DNA from: CAVUCH01 sp963739995
Lineage (GTDB): Bacteria; Acidobacteriota; Vicinamibacteria; Vicinamibacterales; JAENWD01
Direction: 5' to 3'
DNA length: 64,000 bases
Assembly: GCA_963739995.1 (NCBI GenBank)
Contig: CAVUCH010000022.1
Span: forward strand, 183,725 to 247,724
This document shows positions 36,987 to 45,544 of the stretch, piece after piece. A program made the translations under genes and the position numbers. The first letter of the stretch is position 1. The number at the start of each line of letters is the position of its first letter. The notes below the pieces were generated by a model, which made no database searches, was not told the origin of the DNA, and saw only the letters and a list, made by a program, of their open reading frames with translations.

Positions 36987-37574
36987 ATGTCAGCGCCGCT
37001 GCCCACGAGCGCCGTGCCTGCGGACCTTCAGGAGCTGATAGACGAGTTCCTCGGAGTGGAGGGGGACGCCGAACGCCTCGTGGAACCGCTCGACGACGAG
37101 CAGTTCAACTGGTCGCCTGCCCCGGGCGCCTGGAGCATCGGCCAGTGCATCGATCACCTGAACGTCACCAACCAGAAGTACTTCGACTCGCTCTCCGCCT
37201 CCGTTGAGCGCGCGCAGGCCGACGGTCTGACGCGCACCGGGCCGATCGCCTCGTCCTGGATCGGGCGTCGCTTCATTGCATCGCTCGAGCCCCCTGTAAG
37301 GATGAAAACGCGGACGCTGAAGGCGATTCGGCCGGCGGATCGCCGGCACAAAGCAGAGGTCTGGCCGGAGTTCGTGCGACAGCACACCCGGTTCCGCCGA
37401 TGTCTCGAGGCCTGGGCGCAGGTAGACCTGAACGGGGCGGTGTTCCGAAATCCGCTGGGACCGTTTGGACGCCTCCGGGCGGGCACCGGGCTGCGGATCA
37501 TCGCCGCACACGATCGGCGCCACGTCTGGCAGGCGTCACGCGTGCGCGGTGCGCCGGGCTTCCCGCGCAGTTGA
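36987..37574 (+). CDS. DinB family protein
   Basis: A four-helix-bundle protein of 195 residues with the metal-binding histidine pattern of DinB/YfiT proteins: FNWSPAPGAWSIGQCIDHL and the C-terminal AAHDRRHVWQA. Members include thiol-dependent transferases and stress proteins; this one cannot be assigned further. A TACAAT hexamer at 36975-36980, six bases before the ATG, suggests transcription starting at or very near the start codon. Confidence 0.8.
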   Translation: MSAPLPTSAVPADLQELIDEFLGVEGDAERLVEPLDDEQFNWSPAPGAWSIGQCIDHLNVTNQKYFDSLSASVERAQADGLTRTGPIASSWIGRRFIASLEPPVRMKTRTLKAIRPADRRHKAEVWPEFVRQHTRFRRCLEAWAQVDLNGAVFRNPLGPFGRLRAGTGLRIIAAHDRRHVWQASRVRGAPGFPRS

Positions 37575-37709
37575 GCGCGCAGCCAGCAGCCCCGTCGCTT
37601 CGCGATAGCCGTTCAGGGGGCCGACGTCGACGTACGCCTCGCCCGCCCGCACGCCGACGCGCCGACGCGGACGCGCTATAGTGACGGCGTGAGATGAAAG
37701 GAGGCCGTC

Positions 37710-38105
37710 GTGTCTTCCGAGGGCCCACAGATTCAGGCGATCGGCCAGATCGCGGTCACCGTTGCCGACGTCGACCGTGCCGTCGCGTTCTACCGGGACG
37801 TGCTGGGGCTCCCCCTGCTGTTCCGGTTTCCCGGCCTGGCCTTTTTCGGCTGCGGTGGCGTGCGCCTGATGTTGTCCAAGCCTGAGAAACCGGAGCTTGC
37901 CGGCACGTCGATCATCTATTACCGGGTGCCGTCCATTCAGTCGGCGGCCGCTGCGATCGAGGAGCGCGGCGTGGCGCTGCTGCACCCGCCCTCCATCGCG
38001 CATCGCGACGAGCGCCACGAGTTGTGGCTGGCGTTCCTGCTGGATTCAGAAGGCAACCACGTCGGCCTGATGCAGGAAGTCCCGCTGGCGGCGGCCGGCG
38101 TCTGA
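37710..38105 (+). CDS. VOC (glyoxalase-type) family protein
   Basis: A 131-residue protein with the vicinal-oxygen-chelate pattern: AIGQIAVTVADVDRAVAFY, VLGLPLLFRFPGLAFF and LWLAFLLDSEGNHVGLMQE. It probably binds a divalent metal and acts as a dioxygenase, isomerase or resistance protein. The GTG start at 37710 follows a near-perfect ribosome-binding site (AAAGGAGG), and a TATAGT hexamer lies at 37677-37682. The thioesterase gene starts one base after its stop, so they are cotranscribed. Confidence 0.82.
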   Translation: MSSEGPQIQAIGQIAVTVADVDRAVAFYRDVLGLPLLFRFPGLAFFGCGGVRLMLSKPEKPELAGTSIIYYRVPSIQSAAAAIEERGVALLHPPSIAHRDERHELWLAFLLDSEGNHVGLMQEVPLAAAGV

Positions 38106-38106
38106 C

Positions 38107-38514
38107 GTGTTCGTCTTCCGCCGCCCGGTCCGGTTCGCCGAGGTGGACGCGGCGGGGCTCGTGTTCTTTCCCCGTTATCACGAGTACTGCCACGACGCGC
38201 TGGAGGCGTTCTTCGGCGAGCTCCCCGGCGGTTATGCCGCGCTGTTCCGCCAGCGCGATCTGGGCGTCCCCACGGTGCACCTCGAGACGGACTTCACGAG
38301 TCCCCTGCGCTTCGGTGACGTGGCGCGGTTCGAGATCGCGATTGAGCGCGTGGGACGAACGAGCCTCACGTTCTACCACACCATTCTGCGCGAGGGCGAT
38401 GGTGTCATCGCCGCCACCGTCCGTCAGGTGGTGGTCATGACAAGGATCAGCACGCTCACGCCAATCCTCGTCCCGGACGACATTCGCGAGCTGGTGACCA
38501 GGTATCAGACCTAG
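38107..38514 (+). CDS. Hot-dog acyl-CoA thioesterase (4-hydroxybenzoyl-CoA thioesterase type)
   Basis: A 135-residue hot-dog-fold protein: RPVRFAEVDAAGLVFFPRYHEY with the catalytic Asp, VPTVHLETDFTSPLRFGD and IERVGRTSLTFYHTI. It should hydrolyse aromatic or short-chain acyl-CoA. The GTG start at 38107 immediately follows the VOC gene's stop, so translation is probably coupled. Confidence 0.85.
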   Translation: MFVFRRPVRFAEVDAAGLVFFPRYHEYCHDALEAFFGELPGGYAALFRQRDLGVPTVHLETDFTSPLRFGDVARFEIAIERVGRTSLTFYHTILREGDGVIAATVRQVVVMTRISTLTPILVPDDIRELVTRYQT

Positions 38515-38558
38515 TGGCCTGACTTCTCCGTGCTGGCTGCCCGGATCGCAGGAGCCGC

Positions 38559-38681
38559 ATGATCACGTGTGCGATGGTGGTACTGCTCGCCGGCCTCGGG
38601 CTGCTGATGATCCAGGGGTGGGCGCGCATGGAGGCGCGCCGCCGTCGTGCGCAACGCGAGCGGGACGGCCCGCGACCGTAG
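38559..38681 (+). CDS. Very small single-span membrane protein (40 aa)
   Basis: A 40-residue frame starting MITCAMVVLLAGLGLLMIQG, a clean membrane helix, and ending in a strongly basic cytoplasmic tail (MEARRRRAQRERDGPRP). The ATG at 38559 is preceded by AGGAG at the correct distance. It follows the thioesterase gene by 44 bp on the same strand. No family is recognised. It resembles the small membrane proteins that are often missed in annotation. Confidence 0.5.
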   Translation: MITCAMVVLLAGLGLLMIQGWARMEARRRRAQRERDGPRP

Positions 38682-38691
38682 AAAAGCTCCT

Positions 38692-39987
38692 TCAGCGCGA
38701 GCGTCGCGCTTTCTGGAAGTGACGGTCCGCGAAATCGAGATAGCGGGCCCAGTCGTACTGTGTGATGTCGTGCTTTCCAGTGCGGAGGTGGTAACCGATC
38801 GTCCCGCCAACAGGACGGTCCGGAGGGGGCATCTCGCGCACGCCGAGACCCGCTCGACCAAACAGGCGGTATACCGGCTCCGCCTCGCGTGCGCCCAGGA
38901 ATTCTCCGCGCGGATCTGCCCAAAGGTCCTCTGACGCGCTGGCCACGTACACCGGACGCGGCGCAACGAGCGCGATCAGCTCGTGCTGGTCGACGGGGAG
39001 ATCCTGCTCGCGGCCGTTGTACTTCCTGAAGTTCCCTGCGAACCAGTGCGGGAATTGCGTGTTGATGGCGGCCACCGTTTCGCCGAACGCGCGGCGGCTC
39101 AGGGCCGCACCCCCGCAACCCGAGTCGTTCGAAATGACCAGCGCGAACCGCTCGTCCTGGGCGCCGGCCCACAGCGTCGCCTTTCCCAGGCGGGAGTGGC
39201 CCACGATGGCGATCCTCCGCGCGTCCACATCCGCGTCCGTCTCGAGATAGTCCATCGCACGGCTCAGGCCCCAGGCCCACGCGCCGATGGCCCCCCATTC
39301 GTCCGGGTCGGGCCTGGACTGCCCCGGCCTGTAGAACAGCGGGTGCACACCGTTCTGGAACCCATCATCGAAGTCGGGATCGAGATCCCCGTAGTAGGCA
39401 GTCACCAGGCCATAACCGCGACCGAGCAGGTCGTCGAGCGGCCACCTCGCGGCGTCCGTGCCGCGCGTCTTCCCGGTGGCGCTGTGCCGGTCGACGCCTG
39501 GCGCAGTGTCTGGCAGCCACGCCCGCGAGAGGTGCACGCCGGGATCGAGGGTGACCGCCTGGTTGCCGCGGAAGTTCAGGCCGAGGAACACCGGAACGCG
39601 TCCCTTGCGTGCGTTCGGCAGGTACATGAGCAGGTGCATGGCCGGGCCGTTCGGCTTCGTGCCGAACCCGAGCGTCACCTGCCTGCGGGTGGCGCGGCCG
39701 CCGAGCGCCACGCGGTCGGTATCGGTGATTGTCGCGCCCATCGGCGCGGCGGACGCCGGCGTTCGTCCGTATACGTGCGACGCGAACAGGCGCAACAGCT
39801 CCGGCCGACGGGTGTCGCGCCACGCCTGAGATGACGTGACCCGGCTGCCATCGCCGCGCACGAGCGGATCGGGCAGCACGTAGGCCGGCACGCGCGCTTC
39901 GTCGTAGTTCGCTGAGGGCTGCTGCGCCGCGAGAGCTCCCGTCGCAACGCAAGCGAGCAGGGCCACGGCGTGAGGCTGCATCTTCAC
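38692..39987 (-). CDS. CE15-type glucuronoyl esterase, exported
   Basis: A 431-residue secreted alpha/beta hydrolase. It has a signal peptide (AVALLACVATGALAAQ) and the CE15 hallmarks: FLGLNFRGNQAV, the nucleophile motif VGHSRLGKATLW, ALVISNDSGCGGAALSRR, and a catalytic His in TGKHDITQYDW. Characterised CE15 enzymes cut ester bonds between glucuronoxylan and lignin alcohols, so together with the GH140 enzyme at 13.5 kb it indicates plant cell-wall degradation. The length matches bacterial CE15 proteins. Confidence 0.87.
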   Translation of the reverse strand: MKMQPHAVALLACVATGALAAQQPSANYDEARVPAYVLPDPLVRGDGSRVTSSQAWRDTRRPELLRLFASHVYGRTPASAAPMGATITDTDRVALGGRATRRQVTLGFGTKPNGPAMHLLMYLPNARKGRVPVFLGLNFRGNQAVTLDPGVHLSRAWLPDTAPGVDRHSATGKTRGTDAARWPLDDLLGRGYGLVTAYYGDLDPDFDDGFQNGVHPLFYRPGQSRPDPDEWGAIGAWAWGLSRAMDYLETDADVDARRIAIVGHSRLGKATLWAGAQDERFALVISNDSGCGGAALSRRAFGETVAAINTQFPHWFAGNFRKYNGREQDLPVDQHELIALVAPRPVYVASASEDLWADPRGEFLGAREAEPVYRLFGRAGLGVREMPPPDRPVGGTIGYHLRTGKHDITQYDWARYLDFADRHFQKARRSR

Positions 39988-40055
39988 ACGCGGGAGTCTA
40001 TCAGCGGATGCGCCGAAGCCTGTCTCACCTGGCGTGGACGGCGGCGATCGGGTGG

Positions 40056-40472
40056 TCAGCCGGTGGTCGAAAACGTGAGCGTCAGGATGTTCCGGGCACC
40101 GGCGCGGCGGTACTCGAGGCTGTGCGTCAGCGAGCGCACCAGGTGCACTCCGAGGCCGCCGATCGGCCGAAGCTCGATCGGCGCGTCCACGTCCGCGGGC
40201 GCCACGGTCCTCAGGTCGAAGGGAGGTCCGTCATCCTCGACGACCGCCGTCACGAAGCCATCGTGGACCGTGATTCCGAGGAGGATGTCGTGGTCACCCT
40301 GGCTGTCGAACGCATGTCGCACGATGTTGGTGACCACCTCGTCGAGCGCCACCGTCAGGCGGAAGACCACATCGTCCGAGAGTTGCGCCTGCTGCCCAAA
40401 GGTCTCGAGGAGCGCGACGAGGCGCGGGACTTCGTCGATGCGGTTGGCCAGCGTGAGTGACAGGGCGGTCAC
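40056..40472 (-). CDS. RsbW-like ATP-binding protein, last gene of ABC/STAS operon (copy 1)
   Basis: A 138-residue HATPase_c_2 protein of the anti-sigma-factor kinase type. It has an intact N-box (TVALDEVVTNIVRHAF), the G1-like VEDDGPPFDL and the G2-like GGLGVHLVRSL, so ATP binding and Ser kinase activity are plausible. In partner-switching systems such a protein phosphorylates a STAS-domain antagonist. Here the STAS protein sits three genes upstream in the same operon. The GTG start at 40472 is 6 bp after the ATPase gene's stop. The C-terminus reads LTLTFSTTG and differs from copy 2 because the duplicated segment ends inside this gene. Confidence 0.82.
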   Translation of the reverse strand: MTALSLTLANRIDEVPRLVALLETFGQQAQLSDDVVFRLTVALDEVVTNIVRHAFDSQGDHDILLGITVHDGFVTAVVEDDGPPFDLRTVAPADVDAPIELRPIGGLGVHLVRSLTHSLEYRRAGARNILTLTFSTTG

Positions 40473-40478
40473 GGCGGG

Positions 40479-41360
40479 TCACGCGTACATGCGCCGGAGC
40501 ATCTCGGCGGCTGTTTCGTCGAGCTGGTCGGCACGCCGGACGCTCTCGAAGCGGGCGAGCAGATCGTCCGGCCGCAAGCGGCGCTTCTCCGCGCCATGGA
40601 AGTCGTGCACCACGGTGCCGCGATGCATCATGATCAGCCGGTCTCCCAGGTTGGCGGCTTGCTGCATCGAGTGCGTCACCATGAGCGTTGTCAGCTTGTC
40701 GCGAGAGACGATCTCTTCACTCAGCTTGATGACGTGATCGGCGCTCTTCGGATCGAGCGCGGCCGTGTGCTCGTCCAGGAGCAGCACCTGCGGCCGGATC
40801 CAGGAGGCCATCAGCAGCGTGAGCGCCTGGCGCTGACCGCCCGAAAGGGTGCCGATTGCATTGTCGAGGCGATCCTCCAGCCCCAGCTTCAGGCGGCTGA
40901 TACGATCGGCGAGCTCCTGCCGCATCGCGGGTTTCAGCGCCCAGCCAAGCCCGCGCGACCGGCCGCGCCTCGCCGCCATCGTGAGGTTCTCCGCGATGGT
41001 CATGTTCGGGGCGGTGCCGGAGAACGGGTTCTGGAACACGCGGCCGACCAGCGCCGCGCGGCGGTGCTCGGGCCAGCGCGTGATGTTCTGCCCCCCGAGC
41101 GCAATGGTGCCGGAATCGACGACGAACGATCCGGCAATCGCGTTGAGCAGCGTCGATTTGCCGGACCCGTTCGTCCCGATCACCACCACGAAGGAGCCGT
41201 CGTCCACGGCCAGGTCCACTCCCTGGAGTGCCCGCACCTCGTTGGACGTGCCGGGGCTGAATACCTTCCACAGCCCTCCGAGCCGCAGCCCGTGTGCGGG
41301 AAGCGGCGGCCCTGCAGCCGCTGGGCTCCTGTGGGACGGAGGCGCTCCCCGCGCGCTCAT
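40479..41360 (-). CDS. ABC transporter ATP-binding protein (copy 1)
   Basis: A 293-residue ABC ATPase with Walker A GTNGSGKST (62-70), signature LSGGQRQ (172-178), Walker B VLLLDE (192-197) and an H-loop in LMVTHSM. It matches the ATPases that pair with TrpX-like/ABC_sub_bind importers. The first 25 residues are Pro/Ala-rich. Its ATG overlaps the permease stop (ATGA at 41357-41360). It should power the import system encoded by this operon. Confidence 0.9.
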   Translation of the reverse strand: MSARGAPPSHRSPAAAGPPLPAHGLRLGGLWKVFSPGTSNEVRALQGVDLAVDDGSFVVVIGTNGSGKSTLLNAIAGSFVVDSGTIALGGQNITRWPEHRRAALVGRVFQNPFSGTAPNMTIAENLTMAARRGRSRGLGWALKPAMRQELADRISRLKLGLEDRLDNAIGTLSGGQRQALTLLMASWIRPQVLLLDEHTAALDPKSADHVIKLSEEIVSRDKLTTLMVTHSMQQAANLGDRLIMMHRGTVVHDFHGAEKRRLRPDDLLARFESVRRADQLDETAAEMLRRMYA

Positions 41361-42313
41361 GCGACGCGCGACGCTTCCGACGTCGCCTCCGTCTTGGTGG
41401 ACGTGCCCAGCTTCTTCAGCAATCCCGGCAGGATCAGGGCGACAAAGACGAACACTGCGGTGACCAGCTTCAGGTCGTTCGGATTGAGGCCGCCCCTCAA
41501 CGCAATCGCGACGAGCAGCCGGAAGAGCACCGAGCCGAGCACGGCGCCGGTGATGACGAACCCGAGCTGCCGCACGCCCACGAGCGCCTCGCCGATGATG
41601 ATGCTCGCCAGCCCCCAGACGACCATGCCAATGCCCATCTGCACGTCGGCGAATCCCTGATACTGCGCGAGCAGGGCGCCGGAAACCGCGATGAGGCCAT
41701 TCGAGAGTGCCAGGCCGAGCACGATCATGTTGTCGACGTTCACGCCGAGCGCACGAATCATCTGTGGGTTGTCGCCGGCGGCCTGCATCGCGGTGCCCAG
41801 GTTCGTCTTGAAAAACGCGTAGAGCAGCACGCCTGTGCCCGCGGCCACGATCAGCGCCGCGATCAGCATTCCGCCGTCGCGCAGCCCGACGCTCCAGCCC
41901 CATACGCCGAGGTCGCCGGTCGACCCACGGACCCACGCCGCGCCGTCCTCCGCAAGCGTCGCCATCGTGCGTTCCGAGAGCAGAGGCACGTTGCTCCTCC
42001 CCATGACGTGCAGGTTGATGGAGTAGAGCGCCGTCATCACCAGGATGCCCGAGAGCAGCTTGTTGATGCCGAAGCGCGTGTGAATCACACCGGTGACCGT
42101 GCCCGCCAGGACGCCGGCCACGAGTGCCGCACCCGTTGCGGCGACGGGGTGCACGCCGTGTACGAGCAGGACCGCCGCGAGCGCCGCCCCGAGGGTGATG
42201 GATCCTTCTGCCGTGATGTCGGGGAACTCGAAGATCCGGAAGCTGATGAACACCCCGAGTGCCAGCAGCGACAACAGCAGGCCCATCGTGAGGGCGCCGA
42301 TGAGGAGCGTCAT
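41357..42313 (-). CDS. ABC transporter permease (copy 1)
   Basis: A 318-residue inner-membrane protein of the BPD_transp_2 type with about eight to nine helices, for example LLIGALTMGLLLSLLALGVF and AVFVFVALILPGLL. Conserved segments are FPDITAEGSITLGAA, FGINKLLSGILVMTAL and AMQAAGDNPQMIRALGVN, typical of uncharacterised ABC importers with ABC_sub_bind receptors. The ATG at 42313 overlaps the stop of the STAS-fusion gene (ATGA). One residue differs in copy 2 (Ala47 to Ser). Confidence 0.9.
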   Translation of the reverse strand: MTLLIGALTMGLLLSLLALGVFISFRIFEFPDITAEGSITLGAALAAVLLVHGVHPVAATGAALVAGVLAGTVTGVIHTRFGINKLLSGILVMTALYSINLHVMGRSNVPLLSERTMATLAEDGAAWVRGSTGDLGVWGWSVGLRDGGMLIAALIVAAGTGVLLYAFFKTNLGTAMQAAGDNPQMIRALGVNVDNMIVLGLALSNGLIAVSGALLAQYQGFADVQMGIGMVVWGLASIIIGEALVGVRQLGFVITGAVLGSVLFRLLVAIALRGGLNPNDLKLVTAVFVFVALILPGLLKKLGTSTKTEATSEASRVA

Positions 42314-43527
42314 GCGAGGGGCGCTCCGAGGTCCAGTGGCGCGATCCAGCACGCGCCTCGGGTGAATTCACTCTCACCCACGCCGACGATCTGGCGATCA
42401 TCGTGCAGGAGGTGCAGCAGACCCTGAGGGCTGCCCTCGAAGAGCGCCCGCACCATCTCCTTCAGCTCGATGCGCCCCTTCTTGAAGGGGTGGAACGGGA
42501 AGGCGGCAGCGTGGAAGTGGCCCTGGAATTCGCCTGCCGTGTCCAACGGCCGCACGTGATGCGGCGCCAGGGGGCCACCCCGGCGCTGCGCAACCCCGGC
42601 CACCAGCGTAAGGGTGCGCGCGAACGCGCGCTCGGCGGTGAACGTGAGGCGGGCCCGCACTTCCGGGAAGGCGAAGAACTCGCCCGTCCCAGCGACCGCC
42701 GCCGCTTGTCGCAGCGATGCGCCCACCAGGCCAGCGGCTTCCGCCACCATCACGATTCCAACAGCATCGCCACCAATGTGGATGGACGCGGCAGCAAGCT
42801 CGCTCAACGGCACGACCGACCCGGGCGGCATCACGTCGAACCGGAACTGGTGGGCGAACGATCCATCGCACGCGATGGCCCGGACCGTCCGCAGCTCGGG
42901 CGCTTCGGCATCCGACGCCACCAGGTAGTCGGGCACGTCCGTGCCGTCGCCGGGCAAGTACCCCGCGGCGCCGGCGACTGCGATGAACTCACCGAAGCGG
43001 TCGGTGCAGTCTGCGTCGGTCCCGCCGAAAGCGCCAATCCCCAGCGCAAACCGCGTCTCAGGGCACGCGAGCGTCGCACCATGTGCACCAATTGCAGAGA
43101 GCGGCTCGTCGTCGCCGTAGGTGCGGCAGACCAGGCGCGCACTCGGCGCCAGATCGAAGACCTGGAGCACGAGCCCGTTGCGAACCAGCGCCCGCCCGAC
43201 GAACGTTTCCGGCGCCGCGGACGGCGTCTCCTCGATCAGCAGGCTCGACAATCGCGTGATGTCGAGCACCGCGCGGACCGGCTTCGACGTGCTGCTGATC
43301 GCCAGCCCCCCCTTGATCGCGATCAGGCGTTTGTAGAATTTGACGAGCACCGCGATGCCGGCGGAGCTGATGAAGGTCACGCCCGACAGGTTCAGGCGCA
43401 GCCGGTGATGTCCGTCACGCACCGTCTCGGTGAGCCCGGCATCCAGGTGGTCCGCCCAGTACCCATCGAGCCGACCCGTGATGGTCACCTCCATGCACCC
43501 GTCGACGGCGTTACGCGTCATCTCCAT
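42310..43527 (-). CDS. STAS-domain protein fused to an unknown domain (copy 1)
   Basis: A cytoplasmic protein of 405 residues. Residues 1-100 form a STAS domain of the anti-sigma-antagonist type: MEVTITGRLDGYWADHLDA, LRLNLSGVTFISSAGIAVL with the phosphorylatable Ser position at Ser54/Ser55, and KGGLAISSTSKPVRAVLDI. Residues 110-405 form a domain I do not recognise (ATLACPETRFALGIGAFGG, FGEFIAVAGAAGYLPGDG, FRFDVMPPGSVVPLSELAA, FKKGRIELKEMVRALFEG). The ATG at 43527 follows GGGAGC. It lies between the binding protein and permease genes, overlapping the latter, so it is an integral part of a transport operon. Confidence 0.82.
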   Translation of the reverse strand: MEMTRNAVDGCMEVTITGRLDGYWADHLDAGLTETVRDGHHRLRLNLSGVTFISSAGIAVLVKFYKRLIAIKGGLAISSTSKPVRAVLDITRLSSLLIEETPSAAPETFVGRALVRNGLVLQVFDLAPSARLVCRTYGDDEPLSAIGAHGATLACPETRFALGIGAFGGTDADCTDRFGEFIAVAGAAGYLPGDGTDVPDYLVASDAEAPELRTVRAIACDGSFAHQFRFDVMPPGSVVPLSELAAASIHIGGDAVGIVMVAEAAGLVGASLRQAAAVAGTGEFFAFPEVRARLTFTAERAFARTLTLVAGVAQRRGGPLAPHHVRPLDTAGEFQGHFHAAAFPFHPFKKGRIELKEMVRALFEGSPQGLLHLLHDDRQIVGVGESEFTRGACWIAPLDLGAPLA

Positions 43528-43549
43528 GAGGTGCTCCCGTGCGCTCCCG

Positions 43550-45544
43550 CTACTTCCCGATGACTTCCGCGGCCTGTTCGACAATGGCCGGGGGGATGAC
43601 CAGGCCGACGTGCCGCGCGGCGTCCAGATTCACGATGATCCGAGTGCGGGTCACGGACTGAAAGGGGATTGATGCGGGCCGCTCGCCGCGCATGATCCGC
43701 GCCGCGAGAGCCGCCGCCTGACGTCCGCTGTCCTGGTAGTCGCGCCCGACGACGAGGCTGGCGCCGGTGCGCACCTGGCTCGATTGGAACGCGAACACCG
43801 GCAACCGCGCGCGTCCGGCGGCCTGCGCGATGCTCGGGAATGCCGACGCCGTCAGATTGCCAGGCACCTGGCAGATCGCATCGGGACGCCGGCTCACGAG
43901 CGCCAGCGCCGCATCACCGACCTCCGAGCTCGTGTTGGCCGCGACCGTGATCAGCTCGAAGCCCGACTTCGCGGTTTCCTCCTGCAGGCGATCCTTGTAG
44001 AAGACCATGTTCACCTCTGCGGGCACGAAGAGGGTACCCAGGGTGCGGGCCGTCGGCAGTGTCGCGCGGATCAGCGTGAGCATCTCCTTGAATGCGGCGG
44101 CCATGTACACGCCGGTCACGTTCGGGAGGTGATTGGTGTCGCTCGTGCCCGCCCCCGCCGCAATTGGACTCGCGAGATAGTTGAAGACGATCGGGACCGT
44201 ACGGGCCCGCGCGAGCGCCGCCTGCAAGGTGGGCGTGGAGAACGTGATCAGCAGGTCCGTCCCCTCGACCAGCGCCGCGTCGATCAGGCTGTTCACGGTC
44301 ACCATGTCACCCTGCGCGTTCCGGACGGTCGTCACGTAGTCGCGCCCTTCGACCAGTCCCGCCTCCCGCAGGCCGGCGAGCACGCCTTCCTCGGCCTCTT
44401 CCACGTCGAGCACGTTGTTGAACTGCACGAGATCGAGGCGCCATTTCCTGGTCAACGCGCGGCGCGATGCCGCTGCGGGTGCCCGCTCGTGCACGCCGGT
44501 GTCGTCCACCCGCACCGTGGCCGACTGCAGCACGTCGTCCGGAATGATCCATCGCTCACGCAGCCCGCGCGCGGCGGTCGTGTTGATGACGACGCGCCGA
44601 GGCACCTCGTCCACCACATCGCGGATGGGCAGCGTCGCGGGGTCGACCCCGCCGAGCACGCGCGCCGCGAGCACGCCCGTCAGCCGTCCGAGCTCGTGGA
44701 AATCCAACCCGAGGTCGAAGAGGGTGCCGCGGTCCGCCGCGCCCGGCACGATCGTGAAGACCGGGATGCGGGCGGTGCGGGCGGCGGCGATCGCGGCTGC
44801 AATGGCGGACATCATCGTGTTATCGCCTGCGACGAAGAGCGCCTGCGCGCCACGGGACGCCAGGGAGCTCACCGACTCGGCGACGCCGGAGGTGCTCTCG
44901 ACGTTCGCCTCGAGCAGCGTGAGGCCCAGCGCGCGGCAGGCCTCACGCGCCTTCACGGTGAACGCCACAGAGTTCGATTCCGACGGGTTCCACGCGATCC
45001 CCACCTGTTTCAGTCCGGGCAACGCGCGGCGGGCGAGTGCAAAGGCTTCGTCCACCGGGAGAAAGGACCCGAGGCCGACCATGTGGGGCGGGTGCTGGAG
45101 CGGCCGGGAAGCATCGAGCCCCACCCCCGCTGCGAACGGATCGGCGACCAGGCCGAACACGTGCCGCGTCCGCCCGGCGCGGTTCGCGTTGGCGACGGCC
45201 TGCATCGATGGCGTGCTCGACGTGAGCACGAGGTCGAACTCGCCCGTCGTCACCTGCCGCGCGATGGCGTTGCCGGTGGCGAGATCGCCCTCTGCGTTGT
45301 AGGTGCGGAGGCTGATGCGGCCCCCGTCGCTGAACCCGCTTTCCGCGAGGCCGTCAATCATCCCCTTCACGCCCTCGTCGAGCACCGTGCTGGAGGCGTG
45401 CTGGACGATTGCGACGGGGCGCACACGCGCTGCAGCGGCCTCCGGCTTGCGGCGATCGCGATCGGAGAACAGCAGCGCGGCCGACACCAGCGCGATTAGC
45501 GTGAGGCCGAGCGCGAGCCGCTTGACTGCGTACCAGATCTTCAC
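43550..45544 (-). CDS. ABC substrate-binding protein with two tandem binding domains (copy 1)
   Basis: A 664-residue exported or membrane-anchored receptor. An N-terminal helix (LALGLTLIALVSAALLF) is followed by two complete ABC_sub_bind/TrpX-like domains. The first is at about residues 42-325 (VAIVQHASSTVLDEGVKGM, VLTSSTPSMQAVANANRAG, VGIAWNPSESNS). The second is at about 365-660 (DLVQFNNVLDVEEAEEGVL, LITFSTPTLQAALARART, GTLFVPAEVNMVFYKD). Single-domain relatives bind aromatic amino acids or similar ligands. Two in one chain is unusual. A GTG at 45544 after GGGAGC starts the operon. Confidence 0.87.
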   Translation of the reverse strand: MKIWYAVKRLALGLTLIALVSAALLFSDRDRRKPEAAAARVRPVAIVQHASSTVLDEGVKGMIDGLAESGFSDGGRISLRTYNAEGDLATGNAIARQVTTGEFDLVLTSSTPSMQAVANANRAGRTRHVFGLVADPFAAGVGLDASRPLQHPPHMVGLGSFLPVDEAFALARRALPGLKQVGIAWNPSESNSVAFTVKAREACRALGLTLLEANVESTSGVAESVSSLASRGAQALFVAGDNTMMSAIAAAIAAARTARIPVFTIVPGAADRGTLFDLGLDFHELGRLTGVLAARVLGGVDPATLPIRDVVDEVPRRVVINTTAARGLRERWIIPDDVLQSATVRVDDTGVHERAPAAASRRALTRKWRLDLVQFNNVLDVEEAEEGVLAGLREAGLVEGRDYVTTVRNAQGDMVTVNSLIDAALVEGTDLLITFSTPTLQAALARARTVPIVFNYLASPIAAGAGTSDTNHLPNVTGVYMAAAFKEMLTLIRATLPTARTLGTLFVPAEVNMVFYKDRLQEETAKSGFELITVAANTSSEVGDAALALVSRRPDAICQVPGNLTASAFPSIAQAAGRARLPVFAFQSSQVRTGASLVVGRDYQDSGRQAAALAARIMRGERPASIPFQSVTRTRIIVNLDAARHVGLVIPPAIVEQAAEVIGK

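Noticed and set aside
43784..45499. Long plus-strand open frame (571 codons) opposite the binding-protein gene, and its twin at 51222-52937
   Set aside because: It is His/Arg/Asp-rich, lacks any motif and lies exactly antisense to a strongly conserved two-domain receptor. High GC content creates such open antisense frames.
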